A stretch of 64,000 nt of DNA. It comes from Scybalosoma faecavium. Its GTDB lineage: Bacteria; Bacillota; Clostridia; Christensenellales; Christensenellaceae. The translations under genes and the position numbers were made by a program. Where the stretch lies: assembly GCA_018716135.1 (NCBI GenBank), contig DVKG01000005.1, positions 16,356 to 80,355 of the forward strand, given 5' to 3'. A model generated the notes under the pieces. That model saw only the letters and a list, made by a program, of their open reading frames with translations. It did not search any database and was not told where the DNA came from. Shown one piece after another: positions 1 through 7,836 of this stretch (position 1 is the first letter of the stretch; every line of letters begins with the position of its first letter).

Positions 1-221
1 AGCGCGCCCGCGATAAGCTGCGCGGTTGTGTCCGATATGCTTTTCATTTCCTCTTTACTCGGTACGCCGCCAGCCGCCCATATTTCTAATTTTCCGATCG
101 TTGTTCTGCTAACGCCCGCCCGCTCTGCAAGCGTCCCTTGCGCCCAGCCGCGCTCCCTGCGTTCCTCTTCAATCGTGTTCGGGTAGCTCTGGAAGCGGAA
201 ATTGAATTTTGTGCTTCTCAC
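1..221 (-). CDS. Partial XRE-family helix-turn-helix protein (mobile element)
   Basis: The minus strand from 221 to the window edge is open and reads from a GTG start at 221, preceded by GAGGGGGCGAGAAA as ribosome binding site. About residues 16-40 contain a Cro/CI-type helix-turn-helix (IEEERRERGWAQGTLAERAG, then VSRTTIGKLE). The family binds DNA as a phage or element regulator. The gene is last in a four-gene minus-strand run (1026 down to 1) and its 3' end lies outside the window. The DNA-binding role is inferred from the motif; the target is unknown. Confidence 0.7.
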   Translation of the reverse strand, partial: MRSTKFNFRFQSYPNTIEEERRERGWAQGTLAERAGVSRTTIGKLEIWAAGGVPSKEEMKSISDTTAQLIAGA

Positions 222-233
222 TTTCTCGCCCCC

Positions 234-560
234 TCAAATAACCTTGCACGTAATATGTGCTTTGAACGCCTTGCCTTTGATCGCGTCAAGGTACGTTGCG
301 TAATTCGCCCGCACAATATCCGCTTTCATTGGTGGCGGCAAGAACAGTTCTTCAAAGTCAAGGGCAAATTCAAGATAGGGAATAGCCTTCCGCTTGCAAT
401 TCCGGTGCAATGTTCCCATTGTGTAACTATCTTCTTCCATACCCGCATACGCTGCCGCAAGCGCCGCCATCTGTATGCAATCCGTTCCCAGCACTTCCGT
501 TTCGTAGCCTTCATACGGGTGGCAACCGTTGCCGTGCTTTTTCCTCTTTTTCTTGCTCAT
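234..560 (-). CDS. Hypothetical phage-type protein, 108 aa
   Basis: This is the third gene of the minus-strand run of the element. Its ATG overlaps the stop of the gene before it (ATGA at 557-560), so the two are translationally coupled. The protein starts with a Lys-rich stretch (MSKKKRKKHGNG) and then shows no domain I recognise. A short central helix-like region (MAALAAAYAGME) and the small size fit an early phage or ICE gene. No function is assigned. Confidence 0.6.
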   Translation of the reverse strand: MSKKKRKKHGNGCHPYEGYETEVLGTDCIQMAALAAAYAGMEEDSYTMGTLHRNCKRKAIPYLEFALDFEELFLPPPMKADIVRANYATYLDAIKGKAFKAHITCKVI

Positions 561-796
561 TTCGCCGCCGCCTTTCTGCTGCCCGCTATGTACTGCCCGA
601 ATTTTTCCGCAAGAACCGCCGCAATATCTGTGCAGGCTGTTTCCTCGCCCTTCGTCATTCCGCTTTTCGGGCTTACTTCCCGCGCCGATACAATCCGGTA
701 CAGCTTTACGTTTTCCGCATAGCTCCCGTCCGGCGCTCGCAATCCCATTACGCCCACTTCTACAAGGGCTTCACCCTCTGCAAGTATTCGCGCCAT
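557..796 (-). CDS. Hypothetical small protein, 79 aa (mobile element)
   Basis: The start ATG at 796 is preceded by AAGGAGGTGT, and the upstream repressor gene ends at 799. The last bases overlap the next gene by 4 nt. The sequence (GVMGLRAPDGSYAENVKLYRI) looks like a short beta-rich domain, but I recognise no family. Position directly behind the Cro-like regulator suggests an early gene of the element. No function is assigned. Confidence 0.6.
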   Translation of the reverse strand: MARILAEGEALVEVGVMGLRAPDGSYAENVKLYRIVSAREVSPKSGMTKGEETACTDIAAVLAEKFGQYIAGSRKAAAK

Positions 797-798
797 TG

Positions 799-1026
799 TT
801 ACACCTCCTTTAGATGTTGTGTAGACACAACAGAACCGCTAAAAAAAATATTGTTTATAGGCTCATTGAGCGCGCTTGCGATTTTAAGCATAACCACATT
901 TGAAATTCTTGTTTGCTTTCCGCTTTCGATCGCTGATAGATATGGTCTACATACGTTCGCACGTTCTGCAAGTTCCGCTTGTGTCATTCCACGTTCTTTT
1001 CGGTATTCTTTAACTTTGTTCGGCAC
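799..1026 (-). CDS. Cro-like XRE-family regulator, 75 aa
   Basis: The protein is a compact single helix-turn-helix domain (KVKEYRKERGMTQAELAERA, then NVCRPYLSAIESGK) of the Cro/CI family. A longer frame can start at a GTG at 1035, but that codon overlaps the AGGAGG ribosome binding site; the GTG at 1026 lies 8 nt behind AGGAGG and is preferred. It is transcribed divergently from the larger repressor at 1180. Each promoter carries an operator-like palindrome, so by analogy with temperate elements this is probably the Cro-like partner that turns on the minus-strand genes. That role is inference. Confidence 0.8.
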   Translation of the reverse strand: MPNKVKEYRKERGMTQAELAERANVCRPYLSAIESGKQTRISNVVMLKIASALNEPINNIFFSGSVVSTQHLKEV

Positions 1027-1042
1027 GCTTAACACCTCCTAT

Positions 1043-1156
1043 GTGTAAAGCATACACTACAAAATCTGCTTTGTCAAGCGTACACAACAAATTTATTTGT
1101 AAATTTTTCTGTTTCTCGCCGTATTCTCTTGATTTATTGTAGTGTGTAGTTTACAA
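1043..1156. promoter_or_regulatory. Divergent promoter/operator switch of the mobile element
   Basis: Two face-away promoters are visible. On the minus strand TTGACA (1072-1077), 17 nt, TATGCT (1049-1054) drives the Cro-like gene. On the plus strand TTGATT (1129-1134), 17 nt, TACAAT (1152-1157) drives the repressor at 1180. An inverted repeat GTGTA-N5-TACAC (1043-1057) covers the minus-strand -10 box. A related GTGTA-N3-TACAA (1144-1156) covers the plus-strand -10 box. This is the layout expected for a lysogeny-type switch. Confidence 0.75.
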
Positions 1157-1179
1157 TATGAATAAAGGCGGTGTAGTGT

Positions 1180-1686
1180 ATGGATAACAATAAGCTTGGA
1201 AATAAAATTCGTGAAGCGCGCGGCGATCTCTCTTTGCGCGACTTTGCAAAAAAATGCGGTATTAGTCATACTCATTTAGACAGTATAGAAAAAGGGTACG
1301 ATCCGCGCACGGGCAAGCCTGTTAAAGTTAGCCTTGATACAATTAAAAAACTTTCTGCCGGAACCGGAATCCCATTGCATAATTTAATAGATTATGACCT
1401 TAACGAATTGATAGAGATTTCCGAAAAGCCCGCTTCTTCCCGAACCGATATAGAAGCATATGCCCACGATTATATGCAAGATCAACTTTCCGATCTTGGT
1501 ATATCTCTTACGGAAGCATTGCGAAAAGAAAAAAGCTATGAACAAAATCAAGCCGCAAAAAATGCTTGTTCTGCTATACACACTTTTCTTGAAAGTATTA
1601 GACAGCTTCCCGAACGTGAACGCTCCACAATAATAAAAGAGCTTTATTATTTCTGCTCTGAATACTTGAAAATGAAGGGGGAATAG
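1180..1686 (+). CDS. CI-like XRE repressor, 168 aa
   Basis: The N-terminal 60 or so residues form a Cro/CI helix-turn-helix (RDFAKKCGISHTHLDSIEKG) with an insertion (YDPRTGKPVKV) often seen in Clostridia and ICE repressors. The rest is mostly helical, with no peptidase dyad of LexA/CI type visible, so control may not be by self-cleavage. The stop is followed after 2 nt by the recombinase start, so the two are probably one transcript from the TTGATT/TACAAT promoter. It likely represses the divergent minus-strand genes, and perhaps itself, through the GTGTA palindromes. Confidence 0.8.
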   Translation: MDNNKLGNKIREARGDLSLRDFAKKCGISHTHLDSIEKGYDPRTGKPVKVSLDTIKKLSAGTGIPLHNLIDYDLNELIEISEKPASSRTDIEAYAHDYMQDQLSDLGISLTEALRKEKSYEQNQAAKNACSAIHTFLESIRQLPERERSTIIKELYYFCSEYLKMKGE

Positions 1687-1688
1687 CA

Positions 1689-3362
1689 ATGCAGCAAGCA
1701 TTAAACGCGGTCATATACGCCCGCTATTCTTCCCATAGCCAGCAGGAACAAAGCATAGAAGGGCAGTTGCGCGATTGTTACGCCTACGCCCAGCGGGAAG
1801 GGCTGCACGTTGTAGGGGAATATATTGACCGTGCAATCAGCGGAAAGACGGACGAACGCCCCGACTTTCAAAGAATGATCGTCGACGCAAGCAAAAAGCA
1901 GTTTCAACGGGTTATCGTCTGGAAGCTGGATCGCTTCGCCCGCAACCGCTACGACAGCGCCCATTATAAAGCGAAGCTGAAAAAATACGGCGTGAAGGTT
2001 GTTTCCGCTACGGAAAACATTTCCGACGAACCGGAAGGGATTATCCTTGAAGGGCTGCTCGAAAGTATGGCGGAATATTATTCCGCGAACCTTTCAAAGC
2101 ACGTCCGGCGCGGTCAGCGGGAAAGCATTATCAACGGAACGTATTTAGGCGGCGTTCCTCCGATCGGCTACAAGGTGGAGAACAAGCGGCTTGTAATCGA
2201 CGAACGCACCGCGCCCACGATCCGCTATATGTTTGAACAATACGCAAAAGGCGTTCCAAAGCGGGAAATTATCGCGGAATTGAACGCGCGCGGCATTCGC
2301 AACAAAAAAGGAAAGCCGCTTACATTGTCAAGTATGCAAGCGGCTTTGAGGAATGAAAAATATATCGGGATTTACCGTTATAGCGGGCAGGAAGTAACGG
2401 GCGGTTGTGAAGCGCTCATAGATGAAGCGACATTCCGCAAGGTTCAAGAACGGCTCGACAAGGTAAAACACGCCCCCGCCGCCGCAAAAGCGAAGATAGA
2501 TTATCTTTTGCAGGGAAAAGCCTTTTGCGGCTACTGCGGTTCACGTATGGTAGGCGAAAGCGGGCGCGGGAAAATGGGGAACACGTACCATTATTACGCT
2601 TGCGGCAAACGGAAGAAGGAACACACCTGCGCTAAGAAGAACGAAAAGAAAGATTTTATTGAATGGTATGTAGTCGAACAGACGGTTGAATATGTACTAA
2701 CGCCGGATCGTATGGACTATATCGCCGCCGCTCTTGTCGCCCAATATGAAAAGGACTTCGGGGACAACCGTATAAAAGACTATGAAAAGCAGTTAGAGCG
2801 GATCAACGGTGAAATACGTTCCCTTGTCGATACGCTCGCCGTTTGCCCGCCCTCCGCGCGTCAACCGATATTCGACAAGATGGAATTACTCGACGTTCAG
2901 AAAACCGATCTTGAAATTGATATTGCAAAACTTCGCGTTGCCGCCCGCGTCCAGCTTACCGAAGAACAAATCAAGGTATGGTTGAAGCAGTTTTGCAAAG
3001 GCGATCTCGACGATATGGAATTCAGAGAACGGATCATTGACGTTTTTATAAACTCCGTCTATCTGTACGACGATAAGACGGTTATTTATTACAACATCGA
3101 AGGCGGAAAGCAGGTTAGCTATATGGAAATGCTCGACAGCACCGAAGAACCGCCCTTCGCGGACGATCCGCAAGGCTCTTCCGGTGTTCGGATTTCAAAC
3201 GACACGCCCCGCCACATCGTTTACAAAAGACCGCGCATAGCGTGGTCTTTTGTTTTTCTGCACTGCCGCTCTTTTCCGGAAAAAAGTCCAGTTCGCCAGT
3301 TTGCTTCAGCGCGTTCACGGCGGTTCTGCCGTCATTTTTTCGCGGACGCGGACGGAGACTGA
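1689..3362 (+). CDS. Large serine recombinase / integrase of the mobile element
   Basis: The protein (557 aa) has the three parts of large serine recombinases. First is an N-terminal resolvase domain with the catalytic Ser in IYARYSSHSQQEQS (about residues 9-22) and the Arg-containing KLDRFARNRYD. Next is a recombinase domain (GGVPPIGYKVENKRLVID). Then comes a zinc-ribbon (AFCGYCGSRM with a later YACGKRKKEHTCAKK) and a coiled coil. Such enzymes integrate and excise phages and ICEs at short att sites without host factors. Its last 45 or so codons read through a terminator hairpin (3223-3258) into sequence unlike the usual C terminus, so the attachment junction probably lies here. Confidence 0.95.
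   Translation: MQQALNAVIYARYSSHSQQEQSIEGQLRDCYAYAQREGLHVVGEYIDRAISGKTDERPDFQRMIVDASKKQFQRVIVWKLDRFARNRYDSAHYKAKLKKYGVKVVSATENISDEPEGIILEGLLESMAEYYSANLSKHVRRGQRESIINGTYLGGVPPIGYKVENKRLVIDERTAPTIRYMFEQYAKGVPKREIIAELNARGIRNKKGKPLTLSSMQAALRNEKYIGIYRYSGQEVTGGCEALIDEATFRKVQERLDKVKHAPAAAKAKIDYLLQGKAFCGYCGSRMVGESGRGKMGNTYHYYACGKRKKEHTCAKKNEKKDFIEWYVVEQTVEYVLTPDRMDYIAAALVAQYEKDFGDNRIKDYEKQLERINGEIRSLVDTLAVCPPSARQPIFDKMELLDVQKTDLEIDIAKLRVAARVQLTEEQIKVWLKQFCKGDLDDMEFRERIIDVFINSVYLYDDKTVIYYNIEGGKQVSYMEMLDSTEEPPFADDPQGSSGVRISNDTPRHIVYKRPRIAWSFVFLHCRSFPEKSPVRQFASARSRRFCRHFFADADGD
3223..3258 (+). terminator. Rho-independent terminator inside the recombinase reading frame
   Basis: ACAAAAGACC and GGTCTTTTGT form a 13-bp stem (with GCG/CGT inside, 5-nt loop) followed by TTTTT. 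It lies about 105 nt before the recombinase stop codon. Confidence 0.75.
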
Positions 3363-3422
3363 CGATTGCATTCCTGTAAATTGCCCCATTTTTTGTGCTC
3401 TTTAAGTAACAAGAGCATTTTT

Positions 3423-4025
3423 TTATTTTCTCGCTGTAACGCATATCCACCCCTTTTTATTATACACTTTTATATTTGCAAACCCCGCACTTTCCAATAA
3501 CCCACTGAGATCTGCGCTCGAATATATTGTCATACCTTCTATTTTTTCCAGCCATCTTTCGTCAGATTTCTTCGTTCCGTCCGATTCATTGCATATTAAA
3601 AAAATCCCGCCCGGCTTCAGCACCCGCCGTATTTCGGCAAATGACCTCAGCATATCGTCCCAAAAATACACGGTTTCAAACGCCGTGACAGCATCAAAGC
3701 TGCACTCCTCAAACGGCATTTCCTGCACATCTCCCTGCACTATGCTGCATCTGCCGGAAGCTACTGCCACACTGTTTACGGATATCGCCTTTTCCACACT
3801 CACGCTCGAATAATCCAAGCCCGACACGCGCCGACACATAGTCAAAAGTGCAGATATGTTCGCGCCGCCTCCGCAGCCCACATCCAAAACGTCATCTTCC
3901 CTATCCAGCGCAATATGAGACAATCCCCACTTGGACAGCATTGCATGACCGGCATTCATCATGTTCAGCATAATTCTTCCGCCCAGTCCTTCCGGCTTTC
4001 TCGTATTTTGAAATAAGTTTTTCAT
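3423..4025 (-). CDS. Class I SAM-dependent methyltransferase, 200 aa
   Basis: The SAM-binding motif I is clear (VLDVGCGGG, residues 46-54), followed by the acidic residue after beta-2 (SGLDYS, Asp71) and motif II/III (GDVQEMPFEECSFDAV, 98-113). This is the Methyltransf_11/UbiE-like fold for small-molecule substrates; the substrate is not predictable. The gene is intact up to its stop at 3423, so it marks the first chromosomal gene beside the integrated element. It has its own TTTTC-rich upstream gap to the ZIP gene and may be cotranscribed with it. Confidence 0.85.
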   Translation of the reverse strand: MKNLFQNTRKPEGLGGRIMLNMMNAGHAMLSKWGLSHIALDREDDVLDVGCGGGANISALLTMCRRVSGLDYSSVSVEKAISVNSVAVASGRCSIVQGDVQEMPFEECSFDAVTAFETVYFWDDMLRSFAEIRRVLKPGGIFLICNESDGTKKSDERWLEKIEGMTIYSSADLSGLLESAGFANIKVYNKKGWICVTARK

Positions 4026-4078
4026 TTTCTTTTGCTTTTTTCTTTCTTTATTTCTGTTTTGTTTTATTTTGTTTTGTC

Positions 4079-4861
4079 TCAGCCCAACGCTACGTCAAGC
4101 GCCATCATCAGGCTAAAGCCTACAGCGAAGAAAACCGTCCCTGAATTCGAATGCTCTCCAACCGACATTTCAGGTATAAGTTCCTCTACAACTACATATA
4201 TCATCGCGCCTGCCGCAAAGCTCAGCATATACGGCAAAACAGGTGTCAGCACGCCCGCCGCCGCAACCGTCGCCGCGGCGCCCAAAGGCTCCACAACGCC
4301 CGAAAGCACGCCTCCTAAAAAGGCTTTGCCGCTTCGCATTCCTTCCGAACGCAATGGCATAGAAATTATCGCGCCCTCGGGAAAATTCTGAATAGCGATT
4401 CCTATAGAAAGAGCGAGCGCCCCCGCCGCTGTAATTTCCGTACTGCCCGACATCCATCCCGCATATACCACTCCGACCGCCATTCCTTCCGGAATATTAT
4501 GCATCGTCACAGCAAGCATCAGCATTGTCGTCCTTTTTAATCTGCTTCGTCTGCCCTCCGCCTTTTCACTATTCCTATGTAAATGCGGAATCAAGCTGTC
4601 TAATAAAAGCAGAAACAATATTCCAACCCAAAATCCCGCAAACGCAGGCAAAAACGCCCACTCGTTCATTCCGCCCGCCTGCTCTATCGCAGGGTTCAGC
4701 AAGCTCCAAACGGACGCCGCCGTCATTACCCCTGCCGCAAATCCCGTCAGCGCGCGGTGTAAAGCCTGACTCATTTTCCGCTTCATAAAAAAAACGCATC
4801 CCGAGCCAAGGGCCGTTCCTAAAAACGGAATTAATACTCCATAAACCACCTCAACCTTCAT
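4079..4861 (-). CDS. ZIP-family divalent metal transporter, 260 aa
   Basis: About eight membrane segments are visible, with the two hallmark metal-site motifs HNIPEG (residues 121-126, TM4) and QNFPEG (158-163, TM5). Between TM3 and TM4 lies a His-containing cytosolic loop (HLHRNSEK). ZIP proteins import Zn, Fe or Mn into the cytoplasm. A DtxR/MntR-like palindrome sits about 70 nt upstream of the start, suggesting repression when metal is plentiful. Length matches bacterial ZupT/GufA-type members. The metal itself cannot be read from sequence. Confidence 0.92.
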   Translation of the reverse strand: MKVEVVYGVLIPFLGTALGSGCVFFMKRKMSQALHRALTGFAAGVMTAASVWSLLNPAIEQAGGMNEWAFLPAFAGFWVGILFLLLLDSLIPHLHRNSEKAEGRRSRLKRTTMLMLAVTMHNIPEGMAVGVVYAGWMSGSTEITAAGALALSIGIAIQNFPEGAIISMPLRSEGMRSGKAFLGGVLSGVVEPLGAAATVAAAGVLTPVLPYMLSFAAGAMIYVVVEELIPEMSVGEHSNSGTVFFAVGFSLMMALDVALG

Positions 4862-4930
4862 TCGGCTTTGTACTCCTCACAATTTAAATGTTATACGCTT
4901 ACCTCTTTATTTAAATTATTTTAGAACGCA

Positions 4931-4952
4931 TTGGTTAGCTTTAACTAACCAA
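4931..4952 (-). promoter_or_regulatory. Palindromic operator upstream of the ZIP gene (DtxR/MntR-like)
   Basis: TTGGTTAG and CTAACCAA form a perfect 8-bp inverted repeat with a 6-nt spacer. The core GGTTAG/CTAACC resembles DtxR/IdeR-family boxes. On the minus strand it lies just before a TAAAAT -10-like sequence, so a bound repressor would block transcription of the ZIP gene. The regulator is not encoded in this window. Confidence 0.55.
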
Positions 4953-5088
4953 GTCTTTCAAAAAAATCCCCTCGGGATGTTAATTGTATGTATTATATCA
5001 AATACAAGACACTTTAGCAACTTAAATTTATAAATTTGACGCTTCTTTATTCATCTGCATACGCGTCATATCTGCCATACATCGCCTA

Positions 5089-5117
5089 TTGACTAACACA
5101 GCGGGAAGATATACAAT
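5089..5117 (+). promoter_or_regulatory. Promoter of the CpXC gene
   Basis: TTGACT (5089-5094), 17-nt spacer, TACAAT (5112-5117) lies 34 nt before the ATG at 5151. Confidence 0.7.
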
Positions 5118-5150
5118 GCTGTTATCTATCAAAAAGGTCAGGAGATACAT

Positions 5151-5786
5151 ATGTCACAGACAAAAAAAGTGAAAGTAACCTGCAGCAAATGCGGAGCGGA
5201 AAACGAAGCTCTCATATGGGACAGCATAAACACGGGAATAAACCCTGAACAAAAGCAAAACGTAATAAACGGCTCTCTTTTTATCAATACATGCCCCGAA
5301 TGCGGCGAAAAAGACAGACTTAATTATACTACGCTTTATCACGATATGCAGAACAAAGTGATGATATACTACGCCTGCTGCGAAGAAGATTTCAATATTG
5401 TAAAAAACAATTTAAAACAGCTTGAATCCGACTTCGCCGATTCTTTAAAAGGATACAGAATACGGCTGGTCGTATCGCAAAACGCCCTGATGGAAAAAGC
5501 CCTGATTTTCGAAAAAGGCTTAGACGACAGAGCAATAGAAGTGATTAAAGCAGTTTTCGCCATAGACGCGATGGAAAAATTCCCGGAACTTGAGATTGAC
5601 GAACTTTTATTTTATATCACGGAGAAGGGCAAGCATGAAATTCAGTTCCTCGCCAACAGACCTTTGACAGGAGAGATAGACGACAAACTGTATCGCACAA
5701 TACGCGGAGAGTTCGGAGCGAAGCTGGACGCGCTTTCAGATACGTATATAATTGACATGAATTGGGCTTTTAAGTTTTTAAAATAA
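5151..5786 (+). CDS. CpXC-domain protein, 211 aa
   Basis: The N terminus carries two zinc-ribbon-like cysteine pairs, C11-x2-C14 and C48-PE-C51, the signature of the CpXC domain. The rest is a mixed helical and beta region without known catalytic motifs. Members are common in gut Clostridia, with no established function. The gene has its own promoter, a good ribosome binding site (CAGGAG) and no close operon partner. It ends 50 nt before the amt promoter. Confidence 0.8.
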   Translation: MSQTKKVKVTCSKCGAENEALIWDSINTGINPEQKQNVINGSLFINTCPECGEKDRLNYTTLYHDMQNKVMIYYACCEEDFNIVKNNLKQLESDFADSLKGYRIRLVVSQNALMEKALIFEKGLDDRAIEVIKAVFAIDAMEKFPELEIDELLFYITEKGKHEIQFLANRPLTGEIDDKLYRTIRGEFGAKLDALSDTYIIDMNWAFKFLK

Positions 5787-5836
5787 GCCCTGTTTCGAAA
5801 ATTGCAAGGATAATTCTCTAAACTTGCAAAAAAGTG

Positions 5837-5865
5837 TTGACAGCCGTCTCTGAATGTGTTAATAT
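5837..5865 (+). promoter_or_regulatory. Promoter of the amt-PII operon
   Basis: TTGACA (5837-5842), 17-nt spacer, TAATAT (5860-5865). Transcription would start near 5872, only a few bases before a terminator-like hairpin. Confidence 0.8.
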
Positions 5866-5876
5866 AAACGCAGCTT

Positions 5877-5924
5877 GAACAAGGAAGTTCACAGGTAATA
5901 TTTGCCGTTCCTTGTTCTTTTTTG
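5877..5924 (+). terminator. Terminator-like leader hairpin before amt (possible attenuator)
   Basis: GAACAAGGAA (5877-5886) and TTCCTTGTTC (5908-5917) form a perfect 10-bp stem with a 21-nt loop, followed by TTTTTTGTTG. It sits between the promoter and the amt ribosome binding site. Transcripts should stop here unless something prevents hairpin formation, so it is a candidate attenuator for nitrogen control. Confidence 0.7.
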
Positions 5925-5954
5925 TTGCAATTTTTATTTTGAGGAGGACTATCT

Positions 5955-7205
5955 ATGGATATCGGAAGCAACGGCTTTATGCTAATATGCGCGGCGTTTG
6001 TCTTTATAATGACACCCGGTTTGGCATTTTTTTACGGAGGTCTTGTACGAAGGAAAAATGTAATTAACACTATGATGAACTGCGTTGGTGTTATGGGCAT
6101 TTCTGTCGTCATGTGGGTTGCATTCGGCTATTCTTTATCTTTCAGCGGAGACAACGCAGGCATAATAGGAAATCTGCAAAACGCATTTTTCATGGGCATG
6201 AGCCCCTCGGACACTCTGGACGGCACCGACGGCACAATCTCAGTGTACACATTTGCAATGTTCCAAATGATGTTTGCCATGATTACTCCTGCATTAATCT
6301 CAGGCTCCGTCGCAGGACGTATGAGATTTAAAGCATTTTTCCTGTTCGTCATACTCTGGTCTATCGTAGTTTACTATCCTATGGCGCACATGGTCTGGGG
6401 CGGCGGACTTCTCGGAACAGGCTGGCTGGATTCCATCGACTTCGCCGGAGGCAATGTAGTCCACATCAGCTCCGGTGTTACAGGTCTCGTATTGGCAATC
6501 ATACTGGGCAAGAGGCGCGGCCTCGGGCAGGCTTCATACCGCGTACACAACGTACCTTTTGTTTTCCTCGGCGCGGCGCTGCTCTGGTTCGGATGGTTCG
6601 GTTTCAACGCCGGTTCAGGTCTTCTCGCGGACGGTCTTGCTTCTCACGCATTCGCGACAACAGCGGTAGCCTCTGCATCCGCACTTGTATCCTGGATGAT
6701 AATAGATATAATAAAAGAAGGAAAGCCCACTCTCGTCGGCGCGTCTACGGGACTCGTCATCGGTCTTGTAGCTATCACTCCCGGAGCCGGTTTCGTCCCC
6801 GTATGGGCATCCTTCATCATCGGCGCACTCGTCAGCCCGATTTGCTACGGATGTATGCATTTAATTAAAAACAAACTCAAAATTGACGACACGCTCGATG
6901 CATTCGGCTGCCACGGCATAGGCGGCATCTGGGGCGGAATAGCCACGGGACTATTCGCCGACGCAACGATAAATCCGTCTGTTCAGTACACAAACGGTCT
7001 TGTATTCGGAGATGCGCACCAATTCCTGGTACAGCTCCTGAGTATAGTTATAACTATCGCAGTCGCGATCGTCGGCACGCTCATCTGCGTCGGCATCACT
7101 CGTCTGGTCACTAAGCTGCGCGTAGACCCGCAGGAGGAAAAGCTCGGCATGGATTACTCTCAGCACGGAGAGAGCGCTTATCCTTCCTTCAACGGTCTGG
7201 ATTAA
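5955..7205 (+). CDS. amt: Ammonium transporter (Amt/MEP/Rh family), 416 aa
   Basis: Eleven or so hydrophobic segments start immediately at the N terminus. The twin channel histidines sit in the contexts NVVHISSG and FGCHGIGG, and the FYGGLV and WFGFNAGS motifs of the family are present. The protein conducts ammonium across the membrane. The PII gene follows after 37 nt, the usual amtB-glnK pairing in which PII blocks the channel when nitrogen is plentiful. Expression probably depends on the leader hairpin at 5877-5924. The start ATG follows GAGGAGGACTATCT. Confidence 0.96.
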   Translation: MDIGSNGFMLICAAFVFIMTPGLAFFYGGLVRRKNVINTMMNCVGVMGISVVMWVAFGYSLSFSGDNAGIIGNLQNAFFMGMSPSDTLDGTDGTISVYTFAMFQMMFAMITPALISGSVAGRMRFKAFFLFVILWSIVVYYPMAHMVWGGGLLGTGWLDSIDFAGGNVVHISSGVTGLVLAIILGKRRGLGQASYRVHNVPFVFLGAALLWFGWFGFNAGSGLLADGLASHAFATTAVASASALVSWMIIDIIKEGKPTLVGASTGLVIGLVAITPGAGFVPVWASFIIGALVSPICYGCMHLIKNKLKIDDTLDAFGCHGIGGIWGGIATGLFADATINPSVQYTNGLVFGDAHQFLVQLLSIVITIAVAIVGTLICVGITRLVTKLRVDPQEEKLGMDYSQHGESAYPSFNGLD

Positions 7206-7242
7206 TTACACTCTTATTTTGAGAGATTGAGAGGTTTGCATT

Positions 7243-7605
7243 ATGATGTATAAAATAGAAGCTATCGTCAGAGACGAAAAGCTGGAAGAAATAAAAGAGG
7301 CTCTGCACGGCATTCAGGTAAACGGCGTAACGGTATCTCAGGTCATGGGTTTCGGCACGCAGCGAGGCTACAAAACTGTCGTCCGTGGTCAGGACATTGA
7401 TGTAATGATGTCTCCTAAGCTGAAATTTGAAATTGTCGTATCCTCCGAAGAATGGAAAGACAAAGTCATAGCGAAGCTGATCGAAGTCGCCCGCACAGGC
7501 GAATTCGGCGACGGAAAAATATTCGCTTATGAAATCAAAGACGCAATAAAGATCCGCACCGGAGAAACGGGTTATGACGCTCTACAATCCGGTGTAACGA
7601 ATTAG
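7243..7605 (+). CDS. glnK: PII nitrogen-regulatory protein (GlnB/GlnK type), 120 aa
   Basis: The full PII fold is present, including the nucleotide-binding B-loop region (TGEFGDGKIF) and the C-loop (IRTGE). The T-loop reads GFGTQRGYKTVVRGQDIDVM. At the position of the uridylylated Tyr51 of enteric PII there is Ile (residue 52 here), so control by uridylylation is not possible. ATP/ADP/2-oxoglutarate binding, and direct docking on Amt, are the likely modes. The first of two tandem ATGs is 8 nt from GAGAGG and is used. A strong terminator follows. Confidence 0.93.
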   Translation: MMYKIEAIVRDEKLEEIKEALHGIQVNGVTVSQVMGFGTQRGYKTVVRGQDIDVMMSPKLKFEIVVSSEEWKDKVIAKLIEVARTGEFGDGKIFAYEIKDAIKIRTGETGYDALQSGVTN

Positions 7606-7629
7606 GCATACTGCGTTTTTCAAACAGGG

Positions 7630-7668
7630 CAGGCTCTGTTCCGATTATCCGGACAGAGCCTGTTTTTT
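7630..7668 (+). terminator. Terminator of amt-PII operon
   Basis: CAGGCTCTGT and ACAGAGCCTG pair perfectly (further short pairing in the loop), followed by TTTTTT. Confidence 0.9.
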
Positions 7669-7836
7669 GCCCGAACTTTGAGCAAACATATATATTGTTA
7701 ATTATGAAAAAATAATTAACTATGACCTATTTTAAAAAAATTTACGCCATATTACCGCAATCATATGATATAATAATGAGAACTAAAGGGCGCGGACAGA
7801 AGGTCAGTCCGCAAATCACTCTTGGAGGAAAATTAA

